From the NCBI RefSeq assembly GCF_029229925.1, contig NZ_CP107254.1, forward strand, positions 1,302,001 to 1,366,000: DNA of 64,000 bases, in the 5' to 3' direction. This DNA is from Halorhabdus sp. BNX81 (GTDB lineage: Archaea; Halobacteriota; Halobacteria; Halobacteriales; Haloarculaceae). Position numbers and translations under genes: made by a program. A model generated the notes under the pieces. The model did no database searches. It was not told where the DNA came from and saw nothing but the letters and a program-made list of their open reading frames with translations. Positions 41,844 through 51,802 of this stretch are shown here, in pieces. Position 1 is the first letter of the stretch, and each line of letters opens with the position of its first letter.

Positions 41844-42419
41844 ATGAGACGGTCCACACTCGTCATCGCCATCGTGGTGCTCGCCGTTCTCCTGCCGATG
41901 TGGTTCGTGGCGCTACACGGCGAGCCCCCGTCAGAAGAGATCGCGATCGATCAGAGCGTCTCCGATATGAAACCATTGGAGGGGCTGATCGATACGCCGA
42001 ACAAACTATCGCCGAGTCAGGTCGGGGTGATCGTCTGGATCGCGCTGTTCGCACTGGTTGGTATCCTGGCCGGGGCTCATCAGTTCATGAACCGGGCAGT
42101 GAGACGATCGAAGCCGGGTGATTCCCCCTCGGTCCCGGACCGAATACTCCCCTGGTTCGAGACTGAGGACCGCTGGCTCGTCGCCTACGAGGATGCCCCG
42201 GACTCGATCGCGGGGCTGATCGCGATGGCCGGCCTGACGGTACTGGCTATCGCCTTTGGGGCGTTGTTCACCGGCGAGTACCTCACGCTGGCCAGGACGC
42301 AGTACTTCGGGCTGTACGCGACCGGGCTGTTCACCTCGTTGGCGCTGCTCACGGTCGCCTACTACGCCTGGTTCATGCCTCACGTCGCCGTCGCCGAACG
42401 GAGGGGTCACGGTGAGTGA
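41844..42419 (+). CDS. nar operon membrane protein (NarA-like position)
   Basis: A 191-residue protein with four hydrophobic helices (residues 5-23, 63-83, 129-150 and 160-180) and a conserved-looking acidic loop SEEIAIDQSVSDMKPLEGL. It is the first gene of the nar operon and overlaps the Rieske gene by 8 bp. Position suggests the first ORF of halophilic nar operons (narA); no heme or metal motif is obvious. The start ATG 41844 is chosen over 41805. Probably a structural partner of the quinol-oxidising Rieske/cytochrome b module. Confidence 0.75.
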   Translation: MRRSTLVIAIVVLAVLLPMWFVALHGEPPSEEIAIDQSVSDMKPLEGLIDTPNKLSPSQVGVIVWIALFALVGILAGAHQFMNRAVRRSKPGDSPSVPDRILPWFETEDRWLVAYEDAPDSIAGLIAMAGLTVLAIAFGALFTGEYLTLARTQYFGLYATGLFTSLALLTVAYYAWFMPHVAVAERRGHGE

Positions 42420-43041
42420 GGATTGCCCCTGTGAGCACGACGGTGAGGAGTCCGGCCCCGTTCGACCGAGCATCTTCGACGACGACCGGGCGGAACTTCA
42501 GCGGCGTGACATCGCCAAGCTCCTGGCGACCGCGGGCGGTCTCACGGCGCTTGCGAGTCTGGCCGCGCCGCTCGCCGGCCTCCAGCAGGTCTTCCAGCGG
42601 ACCTACACCGGCCCGATCTACGGCGACGGGATCCCGCTGGTCGACGGCGAGGGCAACCGAATCACGCCGGATCGCTTGGCTGAAGGCGAACAGCTAACCG
42701 TCTTTCCCGAGCCGCGGCCGGGGATCGGTGACGCGCCGACGCTGTTGGTTCGATTCCCTGAGACGGACTACGGCGACGGGACGGAACTTGCCTATACTGT
42801 CGAGGGTTACGCCGCGTACTCGAAGATCTGTACGCACGCGGGCTGTACCGTCTCGGATCGGGAAGACGATACGCTCGTCTGCCCGTGTCACTACGGGAAG
42901 TTCGATCCGAAGAACGGTGCGGTAGTGACCGGTGGCCCGCCGCCGCGGGCCTTACCCCAGCTTCCAATCACGCTCGCCAGCGAGGGACACTTGATCGCAA
43001 CAGCCGACTTCGACGGGCACGTCGGCGCGGGGGGTGAGTGA
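42412..43041 (+). CDS. narB: Rieske iron-sulfur protein of the nar complex
   Basis: A 209-residue protein. Residues 35-55 are a membrane anchor after RRDIAKLL, then a Rieske domain with CTHAGC (about residues 141-146) and [10 protein letters not shown] (about 160), the Cys-His ligands of the [2Fe-2S] cluster. GTG 42412 overlaps the previous stop. With the fused cytochrome b next to it this replaces the usual NarI and takes electrons from menaquinol to NarGH, as proposed for Haloferax. An RR before the anchor may direct Tat insertion. The symbol follows the haloarchaeal nar naming. Confidence 0.88.
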   Translation: MSEDCPCEHDGEESGPVRPSIFDDDRAELQRRDIAKLLATAGGLTALASLAAPLAGLQQVFQRTYTGPIYGDGIPLVDGEGNRITPDRLAEGEQLTVFPEPRPGIGDAPTLLVRFPETDYGDGTELAYTVEGYAAYSKICTHAGCTVSDREDDTLVCPCHYGKFDPKNGAVVTGGPPPRALPQLPITLASEGHLIATADFDGHVGAGGE

Positions 43042-44447
43042 TGTCCCGCAGCCAACGCGTCTATGCGTGGGTCGACGACCGCCTCGACCTGGACGAGGCC
43101 GAGAAGTTCCTCGGGAAGGCCTTCCCCGCTGAGGACTCGTTCCTGCTCGGCGAGGTCGCACTGTTCTCCTTTATGATGCTCGTGCTGACCGGGATCTTCC
43201 TCGGCTTCTTCTACGAGCCCTCGACGACTGAAATGACCTACGAGGGTAGCGTCGCCCAGTTCCAGGGCGAGGACCTGCCGGCCGCGTTCGGCAGCGTACT
43301 CCAGCTAACCTACGACGTTCCCTTCGGTATGTTCATCCGCCGGTTCCACCACTGGGCGGCCCACCTGTTCGTCGCCTCGATCGGCCTGCACATGCTACGG
43401 GTGTTCTTCCACGGGGCCTACCGCAACCCGCGTGAGATCAACTGGGTCGTCGGCACGACGCTGGCGATTCTGGCGATGGGTGCGGCCTACACCGGCTACG
43501 CCCTGCCCTTTGACGAGTTCGCTTCGACGGCGACCGGGATCGGGTACAACATCGCGGGCTCGATCCCGATTCTGGGCGACCCGATCGCGTCGATCGTCTT
43601 CGGCGGGGACTTCCCTTCCAGCGCGACGATCCCGCGGCTATACTTCCTGCACGTCTTCGTCATTCCCATCCTGATCGCTGGCGGCCTGGCAGTCCACATG
43701 GGCCTGCTCGTCCGGCAGAAACACACTGAGGCACAGCGCGATGGGGATGTCGAACCCGTCGCGGCGTCCTCCGGGCAGGTGAACGACGACCGCGACACCG
43801 TCGACAGCGAGGACGACAGCGTCGTCGTCGGGCTGCCGGCGTTCCCGAACCAGGCGGCGGTCAGCGCCGTCGTGTTCTTCCTGACGCTGGCGACGCTGTC
43901 GGCGCTCGCCGGGTTCCTGCCCGTCCACAACATCGCCGAGTACGGACCCAACAACCCCGCTGGCACGCCCGCGTTGATCATGCCAGACTGGTTCTTCATG
44001 TGGCTGTATGGCTTCCTGAAGGTCCTGCCATCCTCGCTGGGCTTTCACCTGGGTCCGATCGAGATCAGCGCGGAGTTCCTCGGCGGGGTCGCGCTGCCGT
44101 CGCTGGTCTTCCTGGCGGTGTTTGCCTGGCCGTTCATCGACCGCCGGCGGGATAGCGTTCACTTCACGGCCGACCCCTTCGAGCGGCCGGTCCAGACTGG
44201 CGTCGGCGTCGCCGGCGTCGTCTTCATCATGATCGCCTCGATCGCGGGCATGAACAACCTGCTCGCGGAGGCCCTCGGCGTCTCGACCGGGGTCGTCAAC
44301 CTCCCGCTCCTGCTCGCGATGGTGATCGGCCCCGTCGTCGCGTTCGGCGTCGTCCACTGGACGATCAGCCACGAGCGCGAGGACGCCACTGTGACGGACG
44401 GGGCGCAAGACCGGGAGGATCCAGCGGAGGTGCCCGACGATGAGTGA
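43041..44447 (+). CDS. narC: Cytochrome b (b6-type and subunit-IV parts fused), nar complex
   Basis: A 468-residue membrane protein. The N half has two pairs of heme-ligand His: [23 protein letters not shown] and [22 protein letters not shown], and four helices. After an acidic loop comes a subunit IV-like part with [26 protein letters not shown] (the quinol-site motif PDWFF). Together with the Rieske protein it forms a bc-like quinol oxidase feeding NarGH on the outer face. ATG 43041 overlaps the Rieske stop by one base. A small protein gene overlaps its end by 8 bp. Confidence 0.93.
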   Translation: MSRSQRVYAWVDDRLDLDEAEKFLGKAFPAEDSFLLGEVALFSFMMLVLTGIFLGFFYEPSTTEMTYEGSVAQFQGEDLPAAFGSVLQLTYDVPFGMFIRRFHHWAAHLFVASIGLHMLRVFFHGAYRNPREINWVVGTTLAILAMGAAYTGYALPFDEFASTATGIGYNIAGSIPILGDPIASIVFGGDFPSSATIPRLYFLHVFVIPILIAGGLAVHMGLLVRQKHTEAQRDGDVEPVAASSGQVNDDRDTVDSEDDSVVVGLPAFPNQAAVSAVVFFLTLATLSALAGFLPVHNIAEYGPNNPAGTPALIMPDWFFMWLYGFLKVLPSSLGFHLGPIEISAEFLGGVALPSLVFLAVFAWPFIDRRRDSVHFTADPFERPVQTGVGVAGVVFIMIASIAGMNNLLAEALGVSTGVVNLPLLLAMVIGPVVAFGVVHWTISHEREDATVTDGAQDREDPAEVPDDE

Positions 44448-44625
44448 GCGCCTCCCCGCACTGTCCGGCCGGATGTATCGACGCGTGGATACGGCGAGTA
44501 AGCTCCTCGGTCTGGCAGTGGTCGCCGCGGCCCTCGAAGTTGGGCCGATGACTGCTGCCGGAGTGACACTTGCCGTGATCGGCGCAACGCTCGCGACAGC
44601 AACCGTTTTCATCGACAGCCAATGA
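44440..44625 (+). CDS. Small nar operon membrane protein
   Basis: A 61-residue protein with basic start ([13 protein letters not shown]) and two hydrophobic helices (residues 22-35 and 38-56). It overlaps the cytochrome b gene by 8 bp and narG by 4 bp, so it is coupled to both. It corresponds by position to the small ORF of haloarchaeal nar operons. Function unknown; likely a structural subunit of the membrane module. Confidence 0.75.
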   Translation: MSERLPALSGRMYRRVDTASKLLGLAVVAAALEVGPMTAAGVTLAVIGATLATATVFIDSQ

Positions 44626-47477
44626 GTAACTCAGAACACACCGACGACAGTACAGACGGCCTCTCGCGCCGCGACTTCCTGCTGGGTGCCGGCGCGGCCG
44701 GCGTGGTCGGCGCGACCGGTTTGAGCGTCGCCGACCGGGCACTCGACGGTCTCCAGGCCGTTGACGATCCCATCGGCAGCTATCCCTACCGCGACTGGGA
44801 GGACTTCTACCGCGAGGAGTGGGACTGGGACTCGGTCGCCCGGTCGACGCACTCGGTCAACTGCACCGGCTCCTGTTCGTGGGACGTCTACGTCAAGAAC
44901 GGCCAGGTCTGGCGCGAACAACAGGCCAACGACTACCCTACCTTCGACGAGAGCCTCCCCGATCCCAACCCCCGGGGCTGCCAGAAGGGGGCCTGTTACA
45001 ACGACTACGTCGACGCCGAACAGCGCGTCCAGTACCCCATGCGCCGGACCGGCGAGCGCGGGGCCGGCGAGTGGGAGCGCATCTCCTGGGACGAGGCGGT
45101 GACCGAGATCGCCGAGCACGTCATCGAGGAGGTCCAGGCGGGCCGATACGACGCCATCAGCGGCTTCACGCCGATCCCGGCGATGAGTCCCGTGAGCTTC
45201 GCCTCGGGGACGCGGCTGGTCAACCTGCTCGGCGGCGTCTCCCATTCGTTCTACGACTGGTACTCGGACCTGCCGCCGGGCCAGCCGATCACCTGGGGCC
45301 ATCAGACCGACAACGCCGAGAGCGCCGACTGGCACAACGCCGAGTACATCATCGCGTGGGGGTCAAACATCAACGTCACGCGCATCCCCGACGCGAAGTA
45401 CTTCCTCGACGCCGGCTACGAGGGCGCAAAGCGGGTCGGCGTCTTCTCCGATTACTCCCAGACGGCCATCCACACCGACGAGTGGATCGCGCCCGACCCC
45501 GGCACGGACACCGCGCTGGCGCTGGGCATGGCCAGGACGATCGTCGAGGAGGAACTCTACGACGAGGACCACCTCAAGGAACAGTCCGACATGCCACTGC
45601 TCGTCCGGAATGACACGGGCAAGTTCCTCCGGGCGAGCGAGGTGCCGGGTCTCGACATTGACGCCGACGAGCCCGAGAAGGTCATGGTCATGCAGGACGC
45701 GGACGGCAACCTCCGGGCTGCGCCGGGATCGCTCGGTGAACGCGAGGCCAAGTACGACGACTCCCTGTCGATCGAACTCGATTTCGACCCGCAACTGGCC
45801 GTCGAGGACACCGTCGGGACGACCGACGGCGAGGTGGCCGTCACGTCGGTCTGGAACAACCTCCGGGAGGAACTGGCCAACTACACCCCCGAATACGTCC
45901 ACGAGGAGACCGGCGTCGGGAAGGAGACCCACCAGAAGATCGCCCGGGAGTTCGCCGCGGTCGACCGCGGGAAGATCATCCACGGCAAGGGCGTCAACGA
46001 CTGGTACCACAACGACCTTGGCAACCGCGCGATCCAGTTGCTCGTCACGTTGACGGGCCACATCGGGCGGAACGGCACCGGCGTCGACCACTACGTCGGC
46101 CAGGAGAAGATCTGGACGTTCAACGGCTGGAAGACCCTCTCGTTCCCGACTGGTTCCGTCCGGGGCGTCCCGACGACGCTGTGGACCTACTACCACGCGG
46201 GCATCCTGGAGAACACCGACGCTGAGACCCGACGGAAGATCGAGGAAGCCGTCGAGAAGGACTGGATGCCCGTCTACCCCGAGGAGCGCGAGGACGGTAC
46301 CCGACCCGATCCCTCGACGATGTTCGTCTGGCGGGGCAACTTCTTCAACCAGGCGAAGGGCAACGTCGCCGTCGAGGAGGTCCTCTGGGACAAACTCGAC
46401 CTCGTCGTGGACATCAACTTCCGGCTGGACTCGACGGCGCTGTACGCCGACATCGTCCTGCCGGCCGCGAGCCACTACGAGAAACACGACCTCAACATGA
46501 CGGACATGCACACCTACGTGCATCCGTTCACGCCCGCCGTCGAACCCCTCGGAGAATCCAAGTCCGACTGGCAGATCTTCCGGGAACTCGCGGCGAAGAT
46601 CCAGAAGATCGCCCGCGATCGAGATATCGACCCGATCGACGACCGGAAGTTCGATCGGGAGATTGACCTTCAGTCGGTCCACGACGACTACGTCCGGGAC
46701 TGGGTGAGCGACGAGGACGGTGCCCTGGAAGAGGACCGGGCGGCCTGCGAGGCCATCCTCGAACACTCCACGGAGACTAACCCCGAGGACGGCGGCGAGA
46801 TAACCTTCGCCGACACCGTCGACCAGCCCCAGCGCTTCGAGGCCGCGGGCGACCACTGGACCTCCGACATCGAGGACGGCACGGCCTACGCCCCCTGGAA
46901 AGACTTCGTCCAGGACAAGGAGCCCTGGCCAACCCTGACGGGTCGCCAGCAGTACTACATCGACCACGACTGGTTCCTCGACGTCGACGAGCAACTCCCG
47001 ACGCACAAGCGCCCGGTCGAAACGAACGATCAGAGCGAGTATCCCCTGCGGTACAACACGCCCCACGGCCGGTGGTCGATCCACTCGACGTGGCGCGACA
47101 GCGAGAAGATGCTCCAGTTGAACCGGGGCGAGCCCGTGGTGTTCATCCACCCCGAGGACGCTCAGCATCGGGGGATCGAGGACGGCGACACGGTCGAGAT
47201 CTACAACGATCTGGCGACGATCGAGGCCAACGCCAAAATCTACCCGGCCAGCGAACCCGGGACCGTCCGGCACTACTTCGCCTGGGAGAAGTACCAGTAC
47301 CCCAGCCGCGACAACTTCAACTCGCTGATCCCGATGTACATGAAACCAACCCAGCTGGTCCAGTACCCCGAGGACTCGGGCGAGCACCTCCACTTCTTCC
47401 CCAACTACTGGGGACCGACCGGAGTCAACAGCGACGTCCGCTGTGATATCAGGCCAAAGGAAGGGGGTGGTGACTGA
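44622..47477 (+). CDS. narG: Respiratory nitrate reductase, catalytic subunit NarG (Tat-exported pNar type)
   Basis: A 951-residue molybdopterin oxidoreductase that reduces nitrate to nitrite. The twin-Arg leader SRRDFLLGAGAAGVVGA places it outside the membrane, as in other haloarchaea. The FS0 cluster region (HSVNCTGSCSWDVYV, with later GCQKGACYNDYV) uses His/Cys ligands; YSDLPPGQPITWGHQTDNAESADW includes the Asp ligand of Mo (D in YSDLP, as E. coli D222). It overlaps the previous gene by 4 bp and narH by one base. Shorter than E. coli NarG (1247 residues), as in archaea. Confidence 0.95.
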   Translation: MSNSEHTDDSTDGLSRRDFLLGAGAAGVVGATGLSVADRALDGLQAVDDPIGSYPYRDWEDFYREEWDWDSVARSTHSVNCTGSCSWDVYVKNGQVWREQQANDYPTFDESLPDPNPRGCQKGACYNDYVDAEQRVQYPMRRTGERGAGEWERISWDEAVTEIAEHVIEEVQAGRYDAISGFTPIPAMSPVSFASGTRLVNLLGGVSHSFYDWYSDLPPGQPITWGHQTDNAESADWHNAEYIIAWGSNINVTRIPDAKYFLDAGYEGAKRVGVFSDYSQTAIHTDEWIAPDPGTDTALALGMARTIVEEELYDEDHLKEQSDMPLLVRNDTGKFLRASEVPGLDIDADEPEKVMVMQDADGNLRAAPGSLGEREAKYDDSLSIELDFDPQLAVEDTVGTTDGEVAVTSVWNNLREELANYTPEYVHEETGVGKETHQKIAREFAAVDRGKIIHGKGVNDWYHNDLGNRAIQLLVTLTGHIGRNGTGVDHYVGQEKIWTFNGWKTLSFPTGSVRGVPTTLWTYYHAGILENTDAETRRKIEEAVEKDWMPVYPEEREDGTRPDPSTMFVWRGNFFNQAKGNVAVEEVLWDKLDLVVDINFRLDSTALYADIVLPAASHYEKHDLNMTDMHTYVHPFTPAVEPLGESKSDWQIFRELAAKIQKIARDRDIDPIDDRKFDREIDLQSVHDDYVRDWVSDEDGALEEDRAACEAILEHSTETNPEDGGEITFADTVDQPQRFEAAGDHWTSDIEDGTAYAPWKDFVQDKEPWPTLTGRQQYYIDHDWFLDVDEQLPTHKRPVETNDQSEYPLRYNTPHGRWSIHSTWRDSEKMLQLNRGEPVVFIHPEDAQHRGIEDGDTVEIYNDLATIEANAKIYPASEPGTVRHYFAWEKYQYPSRDNFNSLIPMYMKPTQLVQYPEDSGEHLHFFPNYWGPTGVNSDVRCDIRPKEGGGD

Positions 47478-48526
47478 TGGCCCACGACGACGTCGACATC
47501 GCGGAGGGGGTCGACCACCAGGTCGCGATGGTAATGGACCTCAACAAGTGCATCGGGTGTCAGACCTGCACGGTCGCCTGCGAGACGCTGTGGACCGAGC
47601 GGGAGGGCACCGAGTACATGTACTGGAACAACGTCGAGACTCGCCCGGGGTCCGGCTACCCACGCGACTGGGAGGAGAAGGGCGGCGGCTGGGAGTCCGA
47701 GGAACACAACCAGCGTTCCGTCGGCGAGATTCCCTCCCAGCAGGATTACGGCGAAGACTGGGAGTTCGACCACGAAGGGATCCTCAAGGAGGGCGCCGAG
47801 AAGGCCCTCGAACCCGAGAACGTCGATCCCGAGTGGGGGCCCAACTGGGACGAGGACCAGGGGGCCGGCGAGCATCCCAACAGCTACCACTTCTACATGC
47901 CCCGGATCTGCAACCACTGCACCCACCCATCCTGCGTGGAGGCCTGCCCCCGGAAGGCCATCTACAAGCGCGAGGAGGACGGCGTCGTCCTGGTCGACCA
48001 GGAGCGCTGTCGGGGTTACCGCTACTGCGTCGAGGGGTGTCCCTACAAGAAGGTCTACTACAACGCCGTGACGAAGCGCAGCGAGAAGTGCGTCTTCTGC
48101 TACCCGCGCATCGAGGGCGAGGGGCCCGACGACGAAGTCCACCCGCCGGCCTGCGCCGATCAGTGTACCACCCAGCTCCGTCTGGTCGGCTACCTCGACG
48201 ATCAGGACGGGCCGATCTACAAGCTCGTCGAGCAATACGAGGTCGCACTCCCGCTGCATCCGGAATACAGTACCTCGCCGAACGTCTACTACATCCCGCC
48301 GACTGCGCCGCCACAGCACAGCGAGGACGGCGAGACGGTCGACGTCGAGCGCATTCCGCGGTCGTACCTCGAAGAGCTGTTCGGCGAGCAGGTTAACGAC
48401 GCCCTGGACACGATCGAGCGCGAGCGCGCGAAGGTCGAACGCGGCGGCCACAGCGAACTCATGGAGATCCTCCAGGACAAGAACCCGGCCCAGCAGTACA
48501 GATTGGAGGTGTTTTCCGATGACTGA
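47477..48526 (+). CDS. narH: Nitrate reductase iron-sulfur subunit NarH
   Basis: A 349-residue ferredoxin-type subunit with four clusters: CIGCQTCTVACETLW (about residues 26-40), CNHCTHPSCVEACP, CRGYRYCVEGCP, and CVFCYPR with CADQCT. In E. coli NarH the third motif has Trp (CRAWRMC) at the [3Fe-4S] site; here Tyr takes the same place. It passes electrons to NarG and is folded before Tat export with it, lacking its own leader. Overlaps narG by one base and the next gene by 8 bp. Confidence 0.95.
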   Translation: MAHDDVDIAEGVDHQVAMVMDLNKCIGCQTCTVACETLWTEREGTEYMYWNNVETRPGSGYPRDWEEKGGGWESEEHNQRSVGEIPSQQDYGEDWEFDHEGILKEGAEKALEPENVDPEWGPNWDEDQGAGEHPNSYHFYMPRICNHCTHPSCVEACPRKAIYKREEDGVVLVDQERCRGYRYCVEGCPYKKVYYNAVTKRSEKCVFCYPRIEGEGPDDEVHPPACADQCTTQLRLVGYLDDQDGPIYKLVEQYEVALPLHPEYSTSPNVYYIPPTAPPQHSEDGETVDVERIPRSYLEELFGEQVNDALDTIERERAKVERGGHSELMEILQDKNPAQQYRLEVFSDD

Positions 48527-49367
48527 GATCGTTAGGGGAGGTCGACCGCTGCTCGTCGCCGGTCTCCTTGCGGGCTTGCTGGTCGCGAGTGCTGCGCTCG
48601 CGCCGCTGATCGCCGACGCCAGGCCCGCCCGCGAGATTCCCGTCGAGAACGTCGAGAACTCGCTGGCCGACCCTGGCGCTGACGGGTGGGGCGAGGTCCC
48701 GGCGGCGACGGTCCCGCTTGCGAGCGCACCGAGCAGCGTCCCGAACGCCGACGACACGACGGTCCGCGAGGTCGAGGTCGAAGCGGCACGGACAGATGGC
48801 AAGCTGTTCGTCCGCTTGCGCTGGGCTGATCCGAGCGCGGATCGATCGGCGAGTTCCCCGCGTGCGTTCGCCGACATGGCAGCGATACAGTTCCCCGTCA
48901 ACGCGACCACGCAGCCGGCGATTGCGATGGGGAGCGAGCGGAATCTGGTGAACGTCTGGCAGTGGTCGGCGACCGACACCACCCAGGAACTGCTCGCCGG
49001 CGGCCCCGGTACGACGACGATTTTCGAGCAGCCCGCGGTCAGCACGGAATCGACCCGGAGTGACGTTGGCGAGGGCGAGGGATGGAGCGTCGTCTTCGCG
49101 CGGGATCTGAATGCGTCAGTGGACAACCGGACGGCACTCGACGCTGACGCCGATCTGAGCGTCGCTCTCGGCATCTGGAACGGCGAGAACAGCGAACGGG
49201 CCGGCCAGAAGGCCGTCAGCGAGTGGTACTACTTCCCGTTCGGACCTGACGACGGGGGTGCACCGTTCCAGACGGTCCTGTGGGCGATTGCCGGCGCGGC
49301 GATCGCGCTGGTGATCGTCGTCACCGCACTCAGTGTCCGTCGAACCAACGAGGAGGGCAAACTGTGA
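48519..49367 (+). CDS. Heme-binding gamma subunit, ethylbenzene dehydrogenase-like
   Basis: A 282-residue protein with a signal/anchor helix (residues 9-28), an outside beta-sandwich and a C-terminal helix (about 249-268) before RRTNEEGKL. PGADGWGEVPAATVPLASAP and FVRLRWADPSADRS are typical of the cytochrome b-binding gamma subunit family of ethylbenzene/chlorate/DMS dehydrogenases. It is anchored outside, next to NarGH, and may transfer electrons through a b heme. It corresponds to the ORF after narH in haloarchaeal nar operons. Overlaps narH by 8 bp. Confidence 0.85.
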   Translation: MTEIVRGGRPLLVAGLLAGLLVASAALAPLIADARPAREIPVENVENSLADPGADGWGEVPAATVPLASAPSSVPNADDTTVREVEVEAARTDGKLFVRLRWADPSADRSASSPRAFADMAAIQFPVNATTQPAIAMGSERNLVNVWQWSATDTTQELLAGGPGTTTIFEQPAVSTESTRSDVGEGEGWSVVFARDLNASVDNRTALDADADLSVALGIWNGENSERAGQKAVSEWYYFPFGPDDGGAPFQTVLWAIAGAAIALVIVVTALSVRRTNEEGKL

Positions 49368-50101
49368 TGAGCCGGACTGATACTGGAGAGAAAACACCGC
49401 AAGGCGACCGCCTCGACCGCGAGGAAATCGCGGCGGATCCGGCAGCCAGAGGCGTCGTCTATCAGACACTCGCAACGGCGTTCGAACACCCGACCGAGGA
49501 ACTCCACGCCGGCCTTCTCGCGGGCCAAGTGAAAAACGGCATGCAGGACGCCCTCGAGGCGACCGCACTTGACGTATCGGTGCCGGAATTTGCCCCCGGG
49601 GAAGGGTATGAGAGACTCAGTGCGCGATACAACCGTCTGTTCGCGCTCGGGTCGGCCGTCGTTACCGATCGGACGGACGGATCGGTCGACAAGGAAGGGC
49701 CGGCCGTCTCGCTGTACGAATCCAGCCATCGCGATGATGCGACGTGGCAGACGATCAACGTCGATCTGGCACGTGCCTACGAACACTACGGCCTCTCGGT
49801 CGACACCGAGGAGCGCGATCACCACGACAATCTCGGTCTCCAACTGGAGTTCGCGGGCTATCTCGCTCGCCGGGAGGCCCTCGGTGAGGCAGACGCCGGG
49901 GCCGCCCGCCGGGATTTCCTCGATCGCCATCTGACTGTGTTTGCGGAGTCGTTGCGAGACTCGCTGGAGTCGACGGACGTTGCCGGCGTGTATGCTGATC
50001 TGGCAACGCTGCTTGAACAGTTCGTCGTGGCCGACCATGCAGACTTGGCCGACCGATACGATGGCCCCTCCTCAACGGACCGGAGTGAGGTGAGCTTTTG
50101 A
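49367..50101 (+). CDS. narJ: Nitrate reductase chaperone NarJ (TorD family)
   Basis: A 244-residue helical protein of the TorD/DmsD/NarJ family with GVVYQTLATAFEHPTEELHAGL, YERLSARYNRLFALG, GPAVSLYESSHR and LGLQLEFAGYLARREA. It holds NarG for molybdenum cofactor insertion and checks the Tat leader before export; cytosolic. Its start overlaps the previous stop (TGATGA), and its stop overlaps the next gene. Confidence 0.9.
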   Translation: MSRTDTGEKTPQGDRLDREEIAADPAARGVVYQTLATAFEHPTEELHAGLLAGQVKNGMQDALEATALDVSVPEFAPGEGYERLSARYNRLFALGSAVVTDRTDGSVDKEGPAVSLYESSHRDDATWQTINVDLARAYEHYGLSVDTEERDHHDNLGLQLEFAGYLARREALGEADAGAARRDFLDRHLTVFAESLRDSLESTDVAGVYADLATLLEQFVVADHADLADRYDGPSSTDRSEVSF

Positions 50102-50976
50102 TGAGCGGACGCGTCGCTACTCTCGGTGCGAACGGTGCCAAGACCCTGAACGGTGACTGGCTCGACGATATCGATCGAGAAGTACTGGCGCTGCCGGCTG
50201 TGATCGCGGCTGGGACGCTGTTCGTCAGTCGGGTCGCTATCAACGCCCGGGCGGAGGTTCCGATTGATCTTGTCGCACTCCAGGAGTGGCTTGTCCCACT
50301 TACGGCGATGGCATGTGCCGGATCGCTGCTCGCAATCGCTGTGGTTCACGGCAAGCCATTCGAGATGCTGGGGCTGGCGTTCGTCGGCGTCTTCGGCGTG
50401 GCCGGCAGCGTCGCGCGTCCAGCGTACACGCCTACCGTCGTCGCGATTGTCGTTGGGACGCCGATCGCGCTCGGCGATCGACTCCGGACTGACGAGGGCG
50501 TTCGCGTCGGGCCGGCTCTCGTCACTGGCGTCCTCCTTAGCGGCTTGGTCGCTTCACTGGCCGGAACGCTGGGAGTCGATGTGGCGCTCAGCCGGTCGCT
50601 CGGCTCCCAACTCACGCTAGTGGGCGTGGCCGGGACGCCGGTCTTCCTCGCTCGCGGTCGTGGGGACTGGCTCGTCGGCGCGGTCGGTGCCGGGCTGCTG
50701 GTCGCCCTGGGCGTGTTCACACCGTTTCTCCTCGGGGCGACCGGGCTCGTGGCCGGCGCAGTTGTCGGGGCGACCGTTCCCGTGATGGCGCTCGCTGTCG
50801 GCGGGTTGACGACGACCGCAAGCGCCGCGTTGCGAACGCGCCATCGTCCGGCCCTGCTGGGGGCTGGCCTCCTCTTGTTCGCTGGGATCCCCGCAACGGT
50901 CCCGCGGGCACTGCCATTCATCCTCGCGTTGACACTACTGGTCGGATCAGTGCCAGGAGGTGTTGGGGATGACTGA
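50101..50976 (+). CDS. Polytopic membrane protein of the nar operon, unknown
   Basis: A 291-residue protein with about nine hydrophobic helices between residues 30 and 285, rich in Ala/Val/Gly (GVFGVAGSVARPAYTPTVVAIVVG; GLVAGAVVGATVPVMALAVGG). There are no charged motifs that mark a known transporter. It is locked in the nar operon by a one-base overlap with narJ and an 8-bp overlap with the HEAT gene. A nitrate/nitrite carrier is not supported, since catalysis is outside; a membrane assembly or heme factor is possible. Function unknown. Confidence 0.75.
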   Translation: MSGRVATLGANGAKTLNGDWLDDIDREVLALPAVIAAGTLFVSRVAINARAEVPIDLVALQEWLVPLTAMACAGSLLAIAVVHGKPFEMLGLAFVGVFGVAGSVARPAYTPTVVAIVVGTPIALGDRLRTDEGVRVGPALVTGVLLSGLVASLAGTLGVDVALSRSLGSQLTLVGVAGTPVFLARGRGDWLVGAVGAGLLVALGVFTPFLLGATGLVAGAVVGATVPVMALAVGGLTTTASAALRTRHRPALLGAGLLLFAGIPATVPRALPFILALTLLVGSVPGGVGDD

Positions 50977-51754
50977 GCGTGACGAAGAGACGCCGCCGGA
51001 ACCCAGCCCCGGCCCGGAGGGGTATCACCCGGACGTGACAGTTAGCCGTGAAGATATCGAGTTGGGAGAGTCCGGCGAAGCCGACTTCGCGGCGGCGGAC
51101 ACGAACCCAGTTGCCGACGAGAGTGTCGACGGACTGCTTGCAGCACTCGAAGCGGCGGACGCGACCGAACGACAGCGAGCGACGCTCGCGCTTTCCGAAC
51201 GCGAGCCCGGCGAGGATGTCCGCGACGCACTTGCCGATCGGGCAACTGACGATCCCGAGGCGCTCGTCCGGCAGTTCGCCGTCGAAGCACTGGGTGATCT
51301 CGCGGAAACGACGCCGGATGCAGTCGTAGCCGCCCTTTCGGATGCCGACCCATGGGTTCGCGCGGAGGCGGTTGTCGCCCTCGATCACCTCGACCGGGAG
51401 GCACATGCTGAACGGATCGAGGCCGGCCTTGACGATGACCACCATGCAGTCCGCCGGAACGCCGTCATCTCGCTGTGGAAAAGCCGGAGTGAGGACGCCT
51501 TGCCAGCGTTGCTCGCACTGGCCGACGACGAGGCTGATCGGGTCCGGGAGTGGGTCGCGGAACTTCTCGGCCGGATCGACCATCCGGACGCCGAAGACGC
51601 TTTGAAAGAACTTCGAGCCGACGAGGAGTCGGTCGTTGCCAAGACCGCCGCGAACGCACTCGATGGCCCTGACGCGACGCCAGGCCCGCCAGGCGGAACG
51701 GCTCCGGACGGGACTAACCCAGCTGGTTCGAAGGATCAACCGCCACAGCTCTGA
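50969..51754 (+). CDS. HEAT-repeat (PBS lyase-like) protein of the nar operon
   Basis: A 261-residue acidic protein with four to five HEAT-like helical repeats (residues 55-235), for example ALVRQFAVEALGDLAETTPDAVVAAL, PWVRAEAVVALDHL and RVREWVAELLGRIDHPDAEDALKEL. Such repeats bind partner proteins; PBS-lyase-like HEAT proteins often aid cofactor or enzyme maturation. It starts inside the previous gene (8-bp overlap) and probably ends the nar transcript. Its position suggests a nitrate reductase assembly factor; inferred. Confidence 0.8.
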   Translation: MTERDEETPPEPSPGPEGYHPDVTVSREDIELGESGEADFAAADTNPVADESVDGLLAALEAADATERQRATLALSEREPGEDVRDALADRATDDPEALVRQFAVEALGDLAETTPDAVVAALSDADPWVRAEAVVALDHLDREAHAERIEAGLDDDHHAVRRNAVISLWKSRSEDALPALLALADDEADRVREWVAELLGRIDHPDAEDALKELRADEESVVAKTAANALDGPDATPGPPGGTAPDGTNPAGSKDQPPQL

Positions 51755-51802
51755 GCAGTAGATCAAGATATCGACCCGACCAACCCACGACTGCTGTCAC
51801 CA

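Noticed and set aside
45363-47393. 676-codon open frame on the minus strand
   Set aside because: It is antisense to narG; high GC leaves the complementary frame open. Its translation is Val/Asp/Leu-rich with no motifs, while narG is unmistakable.
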